Of a stretch of 64,000 nucleotides of DNA, positions 1 through 12,970 are shown one piece after another. A program made the position numbers and the translations under genes. The notes beneath the pieces were generated by a model. That model made no database searches, was not told the DNA's origin, and saw only the letters and a program-made list of their open reading frames with translations. Source of the stretch: Oncomelania hupensis (Eukaryota; Mollusca; Gastropoda; Littorinimorpha; Pomatiopsidae); assembly GCA_036898135.1 (NCBI GenBank), contig CM072511.1, forward strand, positions 43,444,603 through 43,508,602. Direction: 5' to 3'. Each line of letters starts with the position of its first letter. The stretch's first letter is position 1.

Positions 1-103
1 CCACACTGGTAGTTAATGACTCCTCCCTGAAGAAGAGAAATAAAGAAAACAATCAACTTTGGCTTACACCTAGCAACTCTGAAGATCAAAACATTACTAC
101 ATT

Positions 104-445
104 ATTTATTATTTATTTATTTAATCGTTCTTATATAGCGCTTTTCCAGCTCAAGAGCTGCTCAAGGCGCTGGCCGATACAGGATCTAACTCAAGCCGCC
201 CGAGACGCCCACCCGCAGCCTTTGGGCGCATGGTCTGACGCCCGGACAACTGAGCACAATCCTGGGCAGCCAGGGATGGGGGAGAAGGACCTAGGTGCAT
301 GCTGGGTGTGTTCTTGTCACCGGCACTCACCCGTCTAGGACATGAGCGTCAGGATCTTTAAAGTCCGTTATGATGGAATGTATGCGACACAGACTAGACC
401 TCGGTTTATACTCTCATCCGAAGGAGTACATCAGACACTTAAGTA
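104..445 (+). repeat. Dispersed repeat, atatagcgcttttcc family
   Basis: About 340 bp starting TTATTTATTTAATCG, through TATAGCGCTTTTCCAGC, CTCAAGGCGCTGGCCGAT and GACGCCCGGACAACTG, to GAGCGTCAGGATCTTTAAA and CATCCGAAGGAGTA. A near-full copy is at 29501. Class not determined. Confidence 0.75.
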
Positions 446-804
446 TACTATATGTTCACTGGTTAATAATAATAAAATTAATATTAATAATATCTATATA
501 GTGCCTTTTCCTGGTTAATAATAATAATAATGATAATAATAAGTGTATTTATATAGCACTTTTTCATAAGTAAATCAGTTCAAAGCACTGATTTCAAGCT
601 TTGTATGAAAACTACAACCATTGTTATGATTTCTAAATAAATCTATTTTATTACATTAAATAATAAATTCCACAACAACCAGAAAGGTGAGGTTTACTCA
701 GTTTAGTTTGTGATAGCAGTCTGTGACTAATCTACAAAAACAAAAACAAAATCTGGCAGTCTTAAGGGTGTTTACTTAACACTTGTAACCAACACTAGAC
801 AGAC

Positions 805-836
<32 letters not shown>

Positions 837-948
837 AAAAAAAAATTATGCACTATGGCAAAAAACTCTCTTATGTTACTTCACATTTTTGCATGTACTT
901 TATTTGTTATAGCGCGTGGGCTATATAACTCAAACTAATTTAACATAC

Positions 949-3900
949 ATCAGGAATGATGCAACATGAAATGGGCACCGAGCACTGTTCTCCCACTGGA
1001 TCAGTTGATTTTTCCCCATTGTTGAATGGTGTGCAATTAAAATATTTGTTTCTGTTCCAGTCCTTGTAGCCATCGTCTGTGTTGCTTACACCACAGCAGC
1101 CAAACTGAAACATTAATCATCAATTTTTTTTTTTTATATACATTTTTTCTACGAAACCCTTAAAAAAGATGATATTGAACACAATGATCACAATGACAAT
1201 AACGATGATAATAATGATAAATTTCGTAGCTTTAAATATATAGTTGTATGCAAGGATTAAACAAACTTAACAAGAATTAAACAAATTGTTCAGCAAGTAG
1301 AATTGAGGATTCAGACAATGTTCAGAGTGATGCCATACAAATTAACATTTAGAATGGCAAATTAAAATGTACACAACCACTGTTTGTGATACAAAACATA
1401 CAACTTCCAATCTTCTTTAAAATGTGTACAATTTAGTAAAAATTACACAAGCCTTAGACCAAATGATAGTAAAAGATTATTATCAAACTTGTTGAACTCT
1501 ACACTACTTGAAAACGCCACCTGTTCCTTCTCATAATTTACAAAAGGTTTTTGATAAATACTGAGTATATTAACACTCAAAACTCACAAAGTCCTGCAAA
1601 TCATCAATGGTGTTTCTTATGTCTTTGTCATCTACATCAGGGTCTCTGTATTTTATGATAGCATCATTCAGCACATCCTCTGGATACAGATGCAGCTGCT
1701 TAGCAACATCCTCCATAAAGTAGAAGATGAAAATAAAAATTATGCCGATGATTTGCAGCAGCAGGAAGATGCTGACAAGCCAGTAGTACTGAAACAAAGC
1801 AGTGGTCACACAGTAATGAAACAGCATCAAAGGTAAAAACATTCAAATCATTTCAAGTACTTGTTTTTTTCTTCAGACACTGCTTATTTTTACTGAACAT
1901 TTTCAAAACCTGACAATGTCCCAGTTGCTCTTTGCTTCATTGTAAAATATTGTCTATAATTCAAAGATAAAATAAATTCAATTTGGAAAGACGTCTAATT
2001 GAGTAATTCTCATTCTGCATCAAAATTATTTTATTATCTCTTTTCACTGTATGTTTAATAATAAGGTCAGGAGCATCATACCCTTCAGCACACATTCATA
2101 TTATTTATTTATTTATTCATAATACAGAATCAGAGGTATGCAGATTGTATTTCAACAATATATAATAAAATTAAAAATACAATACAGTTATTATCTCTTA
2201 GCAAACATTTGACACTGAGCAAAACAATCAGGGTTGCTGAGGACAGGGAAAGATGGAGTACGCTGGTTAAACGATCATCTGTGATGCCCCTATGACCTCC
2301 GAGTTATGGGATAGGATAGGATAGCAAACATTTACGAAAAATAAAAGCAATCATTATTAAAGTGGAACCTCCGGTATAAGACCGTCCAAAATCTGAGAAG
2401 AAACGGTCTTATATAGAGGTGGTCTTATACCGGAAATAAGGAGGGAAGAAGTGGAGGCGTCAGGGTCAAAGGGGTATGTAGTCATAATTTTTTATCCTTT
2501 ATGATAAGCTGAATTTGGGTCTTCCCAACGTCTAAACTTCTAGCAATAGACAAACAACTATCCCCCTTTTTACTTCTTTTAATCACTTTCATTCTCTCTG
2601 CCAAACTCAAAACTTTCCTCTTGCGCGACGCCATTTCGACAAGCCAGTGTAGGCGAGTAATGTCCCTTACTTGTGAACTGGAAATAGCAGACAACAGTAG
2701 ATGTACACTAACATGAGAGAAAAAACGAAAGGTCCAGTCAATAAATTAACTGATATCTCTTTTAAATTGCCTAAGACGGTCGTATAATGGGCTTAAGACA
2801 CGGTCAGTGGTCGCATAAACGAGGTTGTCGCATACCAGTAATAATTTATTATTTATTGGAAATGAATCCGTCAGAAGTTTTCAGGTCACATAACATACAA
2901 GAAAGACAGATACCGGAGGTTCCACTGTATAAATGTTCTAATTAAACTTATGAGCTAAGCATCCAAAGTAAGAGCAAAATTGAAATACTAATCTGAATGT
3001 ATTGCAACATTGATATGTGGTCTTTAAATAACATGGTTTTATAGGGATCCTTCCAAGGTAACTAAGAAAGAGGTGAAGTAGAACTACTTTGCATACATGT
3101 ATACACACACATATATTTGAATTATATATTCCAGAACATTGTGAGTGTGTTTATTGTTGTTCTTGTTTAATAATAAATGTAACATTGCTAAGTTCTGTGC
3201 ATGGAATAAAGCCTCAAGCCTGAATACTACAACGGTATAACTTTCAAACTTACAATTCTGATGAACAAAACAAATTCACGCAGGGCTCCTGCCATTCCAA
3301 AGAATGATATGAACACAATGATGCATCCTGCTAAGGTCAAAAGACAGCTAGGATCAAAGAGGAATTCCACAAAATATGTTACTTTCTTTTCCTTTAGAGC
3401 TAGAATGTATGCTCCTATGATTAGACAGCCCAAGCCAGCAATCTGCACAAAAGAACATACAATCATTAAAGAAAGCAAGGTATACTATAATATTTACAGA
3501 ACATTTTGTGTGCGTGTTTTTTTTTTACAGTTGATTTTTTTTTTAAATAACAAAATCATGTTTCGTGTATTTTTTGCAACAGTAAATACTTTAGAATTAC
3601 TCAATCAGTAATAGAATACAAAATAAACCTGTCCTGATGACAAGATTAACTTGTTTGGTGCGGTATAGTAAAAAAAAAAAAAAAGAAAGTTAAAATATTT
3701 ATAATGAAAACTAGCAAAATATATATATAACGAAACATAGCAATGCATTTATTACAATGTCAATGTTAATACTGTTATCAACTCAAAACATATATAAGTA
3801 GGCCTAACTACTACAATAAACTACATTAAACCTCAAGTTTCCAACGCATCAATTCAAGTAAACACAAACATAACATAAGGCCAATGTAGATCATTCATTA

Positions 3901-4375
3901 GATCAAGAAGTCAACCATTTCAACCGTTTTGTTTTGTGGGGTGTGGCTTCGAAGAACTTTCCATATACTTTATCTATCTATTTATCTATATTATGTTCCC
4001 TATTCATAATACTTACGGAGATACGCTATGCACATGTATAACTATGAATTTAGAAAAGAGCTCCTGTTTATGATAACAAATCCATACAACTCTCCTTCCT
4101 CATATAATGTCTGTCAGACAGAACCTAAAGGTGGTGATGTTATGATGCTATTGCTAAAAATAAAAATATATAAAAACATGATTGACAGAACAAAAGTCAA
4201 AACATTACACCCGGATCTGATTAAATAAAGAACCAATACTTACCCAAAACAAAAGATTTGTGAAGAAGAGGATGTACTTGTAGAATGGACTTATTTCACT
4301 ACGATCCCTCAGTCGTCTCACCACTCGCCTTACGCTTGACTCGCGTCCGCGACGAGGAACGTTGTTCGGCGCCAT
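949..4375 (-). CDS. Tetraspanin, TspanC8-like; four exons, 3' end beyond the window
   Basis: Four-pass membrane scaffold protein. Coding exons on the minus strand, in order: 4244-4375, 3254-3442, 1588-1788, 949-1104 (44, 63, 67 and 52 codons, all phase 0). Exon 1 gives a basic N-terminus, then YKYILFFTNLLFW entering TM1. Exon 2 holds the rest of TM1, the small loop and TM2 (FDPSCLLTLAG, MAGALRE). Exon 3 holds TM3 and the start of the large loop. Exon 4 has the diagnostic CCG motif (FGCCGVSN), YKDW, YFNC and PISCC, so six loop cysteines are visible; two more further on would make the eight of TspanC8 proteins that escort ADAM10. TM4 and the stop lie left of base 949, past a GTATGT donor. The start is the only in-frame ATG before TM1. 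Confidence 0.9.
2222..2326 (+). mobile_element. Short LINE 3' end with (GGATA)n tail
   Basis: About 100 bp matching the last part of the family (GAGGACAGGGAAAGATGGAG), ending GGGATAGGATAGGATAG. Lies in a tetraspanin intron. Confidence 0.75.
2360..2927. mobile_element. Tigger/pogo-derived MITE
   Basis: 568 bp with terminal inverted repeats (left AAGTGGAACCTCCGGTAT, right ATACCGGAGGTTCCACTG), flanked by TA duplications at 2358-2359 and 2928-2929. The ends match the CAGTNGAACCTC pattern of Tigger elements. It sits in a tetraspanin intron. Confidence 0.85.
2482..2634 (-). pseudogene. CENP-B-type helix-turn-helix remnant of a Tigger transposase
   Basis: A 50-codon ORF beginning MASRKRKVLSLAERMKVI, with SIARSLDVGKTQI, the N-terminal DNA-binding helices of pogo/Tigger transposases. 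It stops right after the first helix-turn-helix. The catalytic part is deleted, so the element depends on a relative. Confidence 0.75.
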
Positions 4376-4410
4376 GATTGCTTCTTTTCAAGGTACTCAA
4401 GCCTGTGCTC

Positions 4411-4425
4411 TTACGTCACTTCCGT
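4411..4425 (-). promoter_or_regulatory. Composite ETS-CRE site upstream of the tetraspanin start
   Basis: Read on the minus strand this is ACGGAAGTGACGTAA, a CGGAAGT ETS core fused to a TGACGTAA CRE/ATF half, 36 bases before the ATG. Such ETS-CREB composites are common at core promoters of broadly expressed animal genes. Function is inferred from motif and position only. Confidence 0.5.
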
Positions 4426-4699
4426 GTTGTAGTGCGATATCGTGACATTTTTCGGCCCAGCGTATACCGACATTTTTCATAGGCCCACAATACCGAAATT
4501 AATCAATGGGCCACCCCCCTCTCCACCACCCCACTCCTCCTCCCCTTCCACCCTCCAGCTTCCAGTTGCGAGTAACTTCTTTTGCTCGAAATAAATAATT
4601 AATTATAAATAAGTAATGTTTATTAATATATGAATGAATTATTTAAAATTTATTAAGCGGATAAACATTTCCGCACAAAAAGCATGATCACAACGCTGG

Positions 4700-5720
4700 A
4701 GGGTGAAAAATGCCAGGCAGGCAGGCAGGCAGGCAGGCAAGTAGATTAACGTCCCCCCCGGACACTATAAGCCTATATAGGGGACTTGGATGTAGGAAGT
4801 CCGTTGATATAAGAAGTCATGCTGATAAGATGAAGCAGGATGTAGGCCTAGTAGAAAGTCATGATGCTGAAGAAAAGTCGCTTGAAGATGGAGCGCACCA
4901 AGGCAGCTGCGACAACAGTTACTGTAGAAGAAGCTAGTCAAGATGATACAGAATGGTCAGGTTGAAGTAGGCCTATAGGAGCTGATGGTGTGGAGTGCAC
5001 GAGGCGGGTACAAGATGTCGTAAGGGTGCCAAACTGGTCGTCAAGGACAATCAGAAGAGGTGTGTTGAGGAGGCCGTTGAGGAAAACGCCGATGAAGTCG
5101 CAGGAAGATGACCAAGTAGAGGCCGCGTGAGGGTGGGTAGGCAGAGCGTGAGGTGCCACTGGCGGTGAAAACACCTGTAGTCCGGAGGTCGCCACTCTCC
5201 ACAGGACATCCCATGTCGCCCAGTCGTAGTGAAAGAGACAGGGCAGCCAAAGGCCTGGACAGTCGGAGGCAGACGAGGAGGGCCCTTCCACGCGACGCGA
5301 CCGACGCCCGGTCCAGAGGAGCCCAACTTGAAAGAAGATGAAGGGTGGAGTGACGTATCGGGATCGCCCACAGTCCGCGTCAGCAGCATCAACTTCTATA
5401 CTGCCACCGCCGGTTCGGCCCCCGTACCGCCCCGGCGGTGCGTCCTCCTCAAATCCGCATGCTGGGCGTCTGTGGGTCTGAACGTCTCCGTGAGCAGGTG
5501 TGAGCGCAAAGCCTATGGACCGCCGCAGTGAAAAAATGCTGGTCGGCGACCGCCGCAGTGGAAAGCGCAGGTCGGCTAGGCAAGCTGAACAGGAAACCGC
5601 CACAGTGGAAAATGCAGGTTGGCAGGAATGGAAGGTGCCCAACACCTCAGCGTATGGTGAATGCTGGAGCTCGACAAGACAAGACTCCTAGCATGCCAGC
5701 CTCCTAGGAGCTTGCGCTAC
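4700..5720. other. GC-rich interval with overlapping open frames, no gene recognised
   Basis: Richer in GC than its surroundings, with a GGCA microsatellite at 4714-4740. Open frames occur on both strands, the longest about 235 codons on the minus strand (4938-5645), which fits base composition rather than selection. No motif is recognised. Confidence 0.4.
5521..5625. repeat. Degenerate tandem repeat, about 40-bp unit, three copies
   Basis: Three units around ACCGCCGCAGTGGAAA and GCAGGTCGGC in a GC-rich stretch. Confidence 0.7.
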
Positions 5721-6181
5721 CTCGTCCTTAGCTGAAAGGCTCGTCCTTGCCTGTCGCTGTTCAGCGAATGTACATGTTCGATATCTTCGAGAAATGCCAA
5801 CAATCTGCTGGTGAAAATATAGTATAGGCCTAGGCCAGGGTTACGGTTAACCGTAACATTAGCCCTAACCCTAATCCAAATTCTAACTAACTTTAATCCT
5901 AACGCTAAATATCTGTGGGTTCAGGACTGAAACTTTCCCGGCGTGTCCTAAGAGGGGACTAACGTTACAGGGCTAAATGTCAGCACGGCATTATTGGGCC
6001 AAAGTCTTCTACACAGATTGAGTCACCGGCCAGGACGGAGCAATGAAGTTCGCGTTACTATAGGTTCAACGACCACGTGCTCGGGGCCAAGGTAATACTT
6101 TCTAATTTTTTCCGCAATGAGACAGACGTTTTTCTAGAGTTTTTGTCAAGTCTTTAAGAGAATTCAGAATCGATCCGAGAG
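5721..6181. other. Intergenic, degenerate telomere-like CCCTAA traces
   Basis: Contains GGTTACGGTTAACCGTAACA and CCCTAACCCTAA near 5840-5905, otherwise nothing recognisable. Confidence 0.5.
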
Positions 6182-6420
6182 CTATCCTATCCTATCCTTT
6201 CCCATCCCGCAACCCGAAGGTCGTAGGGGCACCACAGATGATTTTTTAACCAACGTACTCCATCTTTCTCTGTCCTCAGCAACCCTCATGGTTTCGCTCA
6301 GTGTCAAGCCACTCCATTCTCGAATGTTGTCGTCTCCCACCTCTTTTTCTGACTCCCTCTCCTTCTCCCTCAATGCACCGTGCCTTGCAGGATGGTCTTT
6401 GCAAGGCCTGATGCTCAGGC
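6182..6420 (-). mobile_element. LINE 3' end with (GGATA)n tail, minus orientation
   Basis: Starts with CTATCCTATCC and reads on the minus strand as DDNIREWSGLTLSETMRVAEDRERWSTLV. It abuts the RNase H LINE relic at 6423. Confidence 0.75.
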
Positions 6421-6422
6421 AA

Positions 6423-7300
6423 TTAATGTAGCTCTGAAACAGGTTTATCAGTCCAAAAGATCCTATTTTTTAACCAGATCCGATTCACTGTCAGCACTTT
6501 AGGCTCTTTCCACGAGAAAGATATCGCACCTTTTTCTGGCGTGGTTCCATAATCTCCACACACAACTTGTTTCTGAAGATTAAAAAAATGGCCATCTGCG
6601 GCAATATTGCAGTGGACAAAGCTGCAAAAGAAACTCTGCATCTAGATTTCTTTTCAGAGATTTTCCTGTTTGTTTCATACTCTGACCTGCGTTGTATGAC
6701 TGGCTCTTACTGTAAACGGCGCTGGCAGACCGAATGGTCTAATCAAATCAATAACAAGCTATATAAAATTTTACCAAATCTGTCTGCTTTGCTTAATTTT
6801 GCGTCCACCCGCAAAGAGGAAACTGTTTTGACCCGCCTGCATATTGGAAATACTTGTGTCATCCATAATTTTCGTTTGAAAGGCAAAGAACCACCGTGGT
6901 GCTTTGCATGTGATAAATCCTTTTCCGTCCGCCATTTTATCTGAATGTGCTGATTTGGTTGATGAGGGAAAAGATATTTTGGTTCGATACCTTTTAATGA
7001 GATTTTTAAAATGTGCAATGGTCAAAACCTGTTTACATTTTTAGGTGATTTTGGTTTATTTTATTGCATATAGATCATATTATCTTGTTTGTATACTTAT
7101 GTTAATCTGATAAATAAAAATTGATACAACAACAAGATTGTATAGGATGGATTTAATCAGTAATGCTAGTTTTATGTACATCTTTTATCATTTTTTAAAT
7201 GTTAACGTTCTAGTCTGATTTTGAATAGTTTTATGTGATCCTGATTCGGCTCTTGGCAGTCCGTTGGACACTATAAACATTGAATATTTATCTGTCTATC
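6423..7300 (+). pseudogene. LINE 3' end with RNase H domain, decayed
   Basis: Reading on the plus strand gives RNase H-like pieces (SDSLSAL, then GNIAVDKAAKETL), followed by RKRWQTEW-like and TRLHIGNT motifs and a CCHC-like CFACDKSFSVRHF. Stops near 6500 and a frameshift near 6940 break it. This architecture fits I/Nimb-type LINEs. The tail at about 7230-7300 (CCTGATTCGGCTC, AGTCCGTTGGAC) resembles the ultrashort insertions, which suggests the same LINE lineage. Confidence 0.65.
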
Positions 7301-8885
7301 TGTCAGCAGCAGAACAACAATAACAATATCATCAACATCATCATCATCATCATCGTCATCATCATCATCATCATCATCCACCCATTGCACATAGCTACGA
7401 TCGAAAGAAAGTACACTCCAGGCACAGGCCAAAGTATGTCCCTTGTCCCTTGAAGGGATACTTTGGCGATGTTAGCAGCCTGCTCAGTTACAGTGTCGGT
7501 GAAATACTAGAAACGAAAAAGTAAGTTTCGTCTCCTCTAGGCGACGAATTAGGTCACGCTGTATTTGTTTCTAGGTCAACTGTCTTTTACCAACCGTTTC
7601 AGAATCTTTTCGAACCGTTTATTGACGCCGGATAGTGTCCTCACTTGGTTTGATACAATTTAAGAATCCAAGAAGGCAAATGGGTTTTCGGGACGGAAAA
7701 AGAGCATTTTTGTAGAGAAAATGGTTAGGGCAAGGGCTATGGATAGATCTACAACTAACCGCTCTTTCCGTCACTTTTAAACAGTACTGCGCAAGGGCGG
7801 ATCAGCAGGTTCACGCGGGAGGGTGCACTTTTTTTTTTTGGGGGGGGGGGGGGGTTGGAGAGAAGTTTTTGTATCTTATCTCAGATTCATAGCAAAGAAC
7901 AGTTATTCTTTCAAAACAACAGTTTATGGGCAAAACGCCATGACATACATGTGATACACTTTCTTTTGTTGTTGAGTTGCTACCTAATTGTACTTAGATC
8001 AAGCTGTTGCTATAATTGCTGTAAATATACATTTTAAGAATAAACAGGATTAGAATAATATTAACAAGAATAAACGACAAATAAAATAAATTATAAATAT
8101 CTTTATCTCTATCCCTATCATCATCATCAAACAAAATATGTACATACCACTTCAGTGTGAGGTAGGTCACAAAATGGTTCAGCACAATATAAAATGTCTT
8201 TTCACAAAATAGAAATACTCCTAAAAACTGGTAACTAACACTAATGCTGTGCAACAACGCTAGGCTGTTGCTTATTTGACGTCTAATTAAAGAGTGACAC
8301 AATATAAAATGAACTCTTCTACATAGAGCGGGAATGAGAGGAGTGTAAGGATTAAGGGGAGAGGTGCACTAACGAAATAAGCAGAGGTATTCTCGCCCAA
8401 TTTCCGGTCTTGTCATCATGCGCTAATCATTGACACTGTGCTTGTTTAGTCTACGGGCTGGACAGTCCCCGCTTCTATCAACAATGAGCCCAGCGCACAA
8501 GGAAATAAATGTTTTACATTGAAAATAAACCTCTAACATAATATGACGTTTTAGCGGATGTTACACGTCATTATTGTCCGGCGTTCTTTGAAGTTGAGCT
8601 GTTACATGTCTAACATGTGTAGGCCGATTGGTGAGTGTGAGTAAACGAAAGAAGAAAGGAGGGAGGGGGTGGGGGTAACAGGAGATTGAGGCGTGAAGAG
8701 GGCAGGGATTGATATGGGAAACAAAATAGGAGAGAATGCATCTTTATTATTATTATTATTTATCATTCTTATATAGCGCTTTTTCAGCATCTTTGGGGTA
8801 AATGACGATTATTATTATTATTATTGTATCACTTTGGTGGAAAGACTTTAAATAAATTATTATTGTATCACTTTGGTGGAAAGAC
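7301..8885. other. Intergenic with ATC microsatellite and homopolymers
   Basis: (ATC)n near 7328-7380 and a T/G homopolymer pair at 7830-7855. The short ORFs here show no family features. Confidence 0.5.
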
Positions 8886-9240
<355 letters not shown>

Positions 9241-9436
9241 GGTCGTCCGTGGGGGGGGTGCACGTGCACCCGTTGCACCCCCCCCCTCCCAGATCCGCCC
9301 CTGCTGCGGTTCGCATCCGCGGCTAGCAGCGAGCCCAAAGTATACTTTGAAGGGATGAAGGGAATACTTTCACCTGCTGCTAGCGGGAGTTTTGGCGATA
9401 CTTTCTACCGATCGCAGCAATGTGTATTAGGCCTAC

Positions 9437-9519
<83 letters not shown>

Positions 9520-9521
9520 GG
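9437..9521. repeat. (ATC)n microsatellite
   Basis: About 28 uninterrupted triplets. Confidence 0.97.
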
Positions 9522-9599
9522 TACAACAACTGAAGAAAAACCAATGTGCTTGTGGCACTGAGTATCATGAGACCAACCGCAGCGCCCATTCCCGCCGTC

Positions 9600-10930
9600 G
9601 CTTCCGGACATTAGTAGGCCTACTACCGTGATTGTTCAAGTATTTCGATCGACCCGACGCATAATCTATGACACTCAGCGCGGCAAAGGATATCGTTGGT
9701 CGCAGTGTAGTGGTTGTTGCTGCTGCTGGGTGTATACAGGTGTTTTGTCTCTCGCTTCTTGCTGTTACCTTCTTGGCCGCTATGTGATCGCTCTGCCGCT
9801 GGTGGTCATGTTGTGTACATATTACAGTTTTTAATGAACAACACTGAGAACAGGGCGTGATTTTCCTTGCTGCTGAAGTACTAATAGTTCTACATCTACT
9901 ACCCAAGTGAGTTAACTTGCCTTCATCAGCCAAGGCCGAATTAAAGAATCAGCTGTTGATCGTAATATTTAGACCATATAAACAACTCCCATAATTATGT
10001 TATTATTCCATAAAACTGTGGTCATGGGAACATACTGTCTGTGGGATACAAAACTACATGTACAAACTATAACCATCAGCCATCACTAGGGTTCCATTCA
10101 AAAGTGAAAAGAAACCCACTTGAATCAATAATAATTTGAAGTATAGTAGCTAGTCTTCGAAAAGAATTCGCCCGGAAAAAACTCCACCAGATGATATGGA
10201 TTATTCAATTCATTTCAATACTACGAATATTTATTACATGGACGGAATTTTCACGACGTGTAGGCCACTGTATTTCTGCATAGCGCAGATATATAGTTTT
10301 TATTAAATTTACAATCTCTGTTCAAATTGTTGGCGCACTTTCCAATTCAAAATAATTATTTGGTTACAAAACGAACTTTTATGCCGTTTAAATTGTGTAT
10401 TAGGCCTATTTGTTGATGTTTATTTGTCAGAGGTTTTTTGTATTGCAAACGTTTACCTATGGAGTGACTTAGTGACAAAAAAATATATATAACAAAACAA
10501 ATTATGTCTGCTGTTTCTCGTATTATTCTTCAACATAAAGAGAAATCCTTTCCCGATGCAGATTACATGGAGGCCAATGGCAGTTAGACATCTAAGGAAT
10601 TAGAGTGCCGCGATTTTGTATTTAAAATTCCAGTGTATGCATATTACGTGCACAGATCAATAACAGAAGTAGACTAAATGATGTGTGGCAATGACATAAC
10701 CAAATAGTTATTTTGCAGTCCCGGCAGCGTTGTTGAACAAGAGAAACCTAAGTACAGCCTTAATTATGTTTTGTCTGTCAGAGCACAGTACTTAGAGTAT
10801 GGTCTTCTGTTCACACCTTTTGGCATAATAATAACCAAGATGGCAATTCAAAAGATACCGACAGACATTTGTAAAACCTAATTATGAAAGTCTGGTTAAC
10901 TTTATTTTGTAGGGATAGGGGTGGTGGAGA
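9600..10930. other. Intergenic, nothing recognised
   Basis: AT-rich sequence without ORFs, repeats or motifs that could be supported. Confidence 0.5.
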
Positions 10931-11164
10931 GGGGTGGAGGTGAGGGATAAGGTGATGCCCGACGGATTGGTTGTTCTAAAGCCCTTTGCTTACCTGGCCT
11001 TCGTGCACATACCCGGTACAATTAAATTTCGCAGGCTGTCATTGATCACTATCCGATATGAAAAGATACTGCGCAACGAACGGCCTTCAGACAAATGCGG
11101 AAACCGCGGTATTTTCCATCTGTTTTAAAGATCCTGACGCTCGTGTCCTAGATGGGTGAGTGCC

Positions 11165-11272
11165 AGATAGGGTAACAAAACCGGCACCCTGAATAGGGCA
11201 ACAAAACCGGCACCCTGAATAGGGCAACAAAACCGGCACCCTGAATAGGGCAACAAAACCGGCACTCTGAAA
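11165..11272. repeat. Minisatellite, 26-bp unit, about four copies
   Basis: Tandem ACCCTGAATAGGGCAACAAA-type units, each ending ACCGGC, nearly identical. Confidence 0.9.
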
Positions 11273-11403
11273 AAATCGCGATGTGGCGAAACAGACCGAC
11301 ACAAGTAGGCCTATGCACTTCGGAGAAAACTTTTTCAGTGCGCTAAGATGTTGACCGGTAAAAGGTGTACAGGCGAATAGGTCTACAAAACACACCCATT
11401 CCA

Positions 11404-11890
11404 AAGTAAGACTGCTGCTCTCCCTTGTCATCTCCATCTTCCTATATGCTTGCGAAGCATGGGCCCTCACAGCAGATCTACAACGAAGAATACAAAGCAT
11501 GGAGATGAGGTGCTACAGAAGACTTCTGGCCATTTCCTATACCCAACACATCCCCAACGACGAAGTCCGACAGACCATCACACAAGCCATTGGACAACAC
11601 GATGACCTTGCTTACAGTGGTGAAGAAACGGAAACTCCGATGGTATGGCCACGTCACCAGATTATCAGGCCTTGCAAAGACCATTCTGCAAGGCACAGTG
11701 CAAGGAGGTAGAAGAAGGGGGAGACCGAAAAAGAGGTGGGAGGACAACATTCGAGAATAAACTGGTTTGACACTGAGCGAAGCCATCAGGGCTGCTGAGG
11801 ACAGAGAAAGATGGAGTATGTTGGTTAAACGATCATCTGTGGTGCCCCTACGACCTCCGGGTTACGAGACAGGATAGGATAGGATAGGAA
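11404..11890 (+). mobile_element. LINE 3' fragment with (GGATA)n tail
   Basis: Encodes the post-RT C-terminal region: LYACEAWALTADLQRRIQ, MRCYRRLLAISY, EVRQTITQAIGQHDDL, then frameshifted WYGHVTR- and RERWSMLV-like parts. Ends with repeats of GGATA. It is the longest copy of a family also seen at 2222, 6182, 56900 and 57555. Confidence 0.75.
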
Positions 11891-11959
11891 ACACACCAAG
11901 CACTATGTCCCCCTCCCCTACCCCCAGCCTCCATACTGCCAATGAATGTAATGATCTCT

Positions 11960-12235
11960 TATGTAAGGAGCAGGCGGGCTTTAGAAAAAAATTCTTCCAA
12001 GGTCGGCCATATTTGTTCTCTTTATTCTGTAGTCGATATTTACCTTGAACGTAGAAAAAATAATTATATTGTACTTTTGTAGATGATACAAAAGCTTTTG
12101 ACAGTATTCAGGAGATTTTGTTATGGGGAAAAAACTCTTTAAGTTCTGGTATCTGTGGAAAGGTTTTAACAATTATAAATTACATGTTTACAGCCAAATC
12201 CTGTGTAAAAACTAGTCAAATGTCTATCAGGGTTG
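11960..12235 (+). pseudogene. Small LINE reverse transcriptase relic
   Basis: Plus-strand translation gives QAGFRKKFF-like, FVDDTKAFDSI, LLWGKNSLSSGICGKVL and KSCVKTSQM, matching the first RT motifs (FVDYEKAFDSI type), with several stops. Confidence 0.6.
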
Positions 12236-12419
12236 TTTTTTTTTTTACTTGCAATATTGGCCTCTGAATGCATGGTATAATGTGATCACAGTTTTTTTTA
12301 TCTTGCTTTTTCTTTGACGTTGTGTTTGTCCGACTTGGCTGAAAGCCCCTAAAAATGCTAGAGCCGTAAATAAACTTGAAACTTGAAATTTAATTGTCTT
12401 AACCTTTGGGGTTCCTTGA

Positions 12420-12562
12420 ACTGGGCGCCGGCGGCGGATCGACACCAAGCGCCGTGCCGCTTTGCTGCTGGCTGCTCAAATCCCTGATTACTTCTCATCC
12501 ATTTACAACCAAAAGGTGGAGCAGGCATTCGCATTCAACTCCTACTTCCTCACAGTAATTAT
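12420..12562 (+). other. Coding-like segment, unidentified
   Basis: Plus frame RIDTKRRAALLLAAQIPDYF, then SSIYNQKVEQAFAFNSYFL, ending at a GTAATT that could be a donor. The codon pattern looks coding, but the segment lacks an ATG and a convincing acceptor. It could be an exon, or part of a retrocopy. Confidence 0.3.
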
Positions 12563-12924
12563 TCCTTGATAATTGTAATTATCTCATGATAATTTGTAAT
12601 TATCAGGTTTTGGCGCTAGGACAGCATGGCAAATACTGATAATTATTGATTAACACTGCGGATTACCGATATCTCTGTAAATTACACAGAACACGTGATA
12701 ATTTCAATTATCTCGTGATAATGGTAACTCTCGGTTTTGGCGCTAGTAGGCCGTCATACTGGTCCATCGCCACCCCGCCTATGAGACTTCGCTGAGACGA
12801 ACCCCTCTGTGACATCGTCAAAGTTCCTAGTATCTTATTTGGGCTGGAAGCGACTGGGAGCATTCTGATTGGTCGACGCATTACAAAATTCGACGCATGC
12901 TCACAGTGGTATCGTAGTCTTAGT

Positions 12925-12970
12925 AAGGATTGGGGTTAGAGTTAGGGTTAGGGTTAAGGAAAGGGTTACG
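12925..12970 (+). repeat. Interstitial telomere-like TTAGGG array, degenerate
   Basis: GGGGTTAGAGTTAGGGTTAG and following. Similar degenerate CCCTAA arrays occur at 5850-5900 and 28970-29025. Confidence 0.6.

Noticed and set aside
4938..5645. 235-codon minus-strand ORF
   Set aside because: It is overlapped by open frames on both strands in a GC-rich stretch, with no recognisable motif and low-complexity Pro, Ser and Arg content.
11165..11272. CRISPR-like array
   Set aside because: Units are directly tandem without spacers, in an animal genome; it is a minisatellite.
12925..12970. Chromosome end
   Set aside because: The TTAGGG-like units are few and degenerate, and unique genes lie on both sides; similar short traces occur at two other places.
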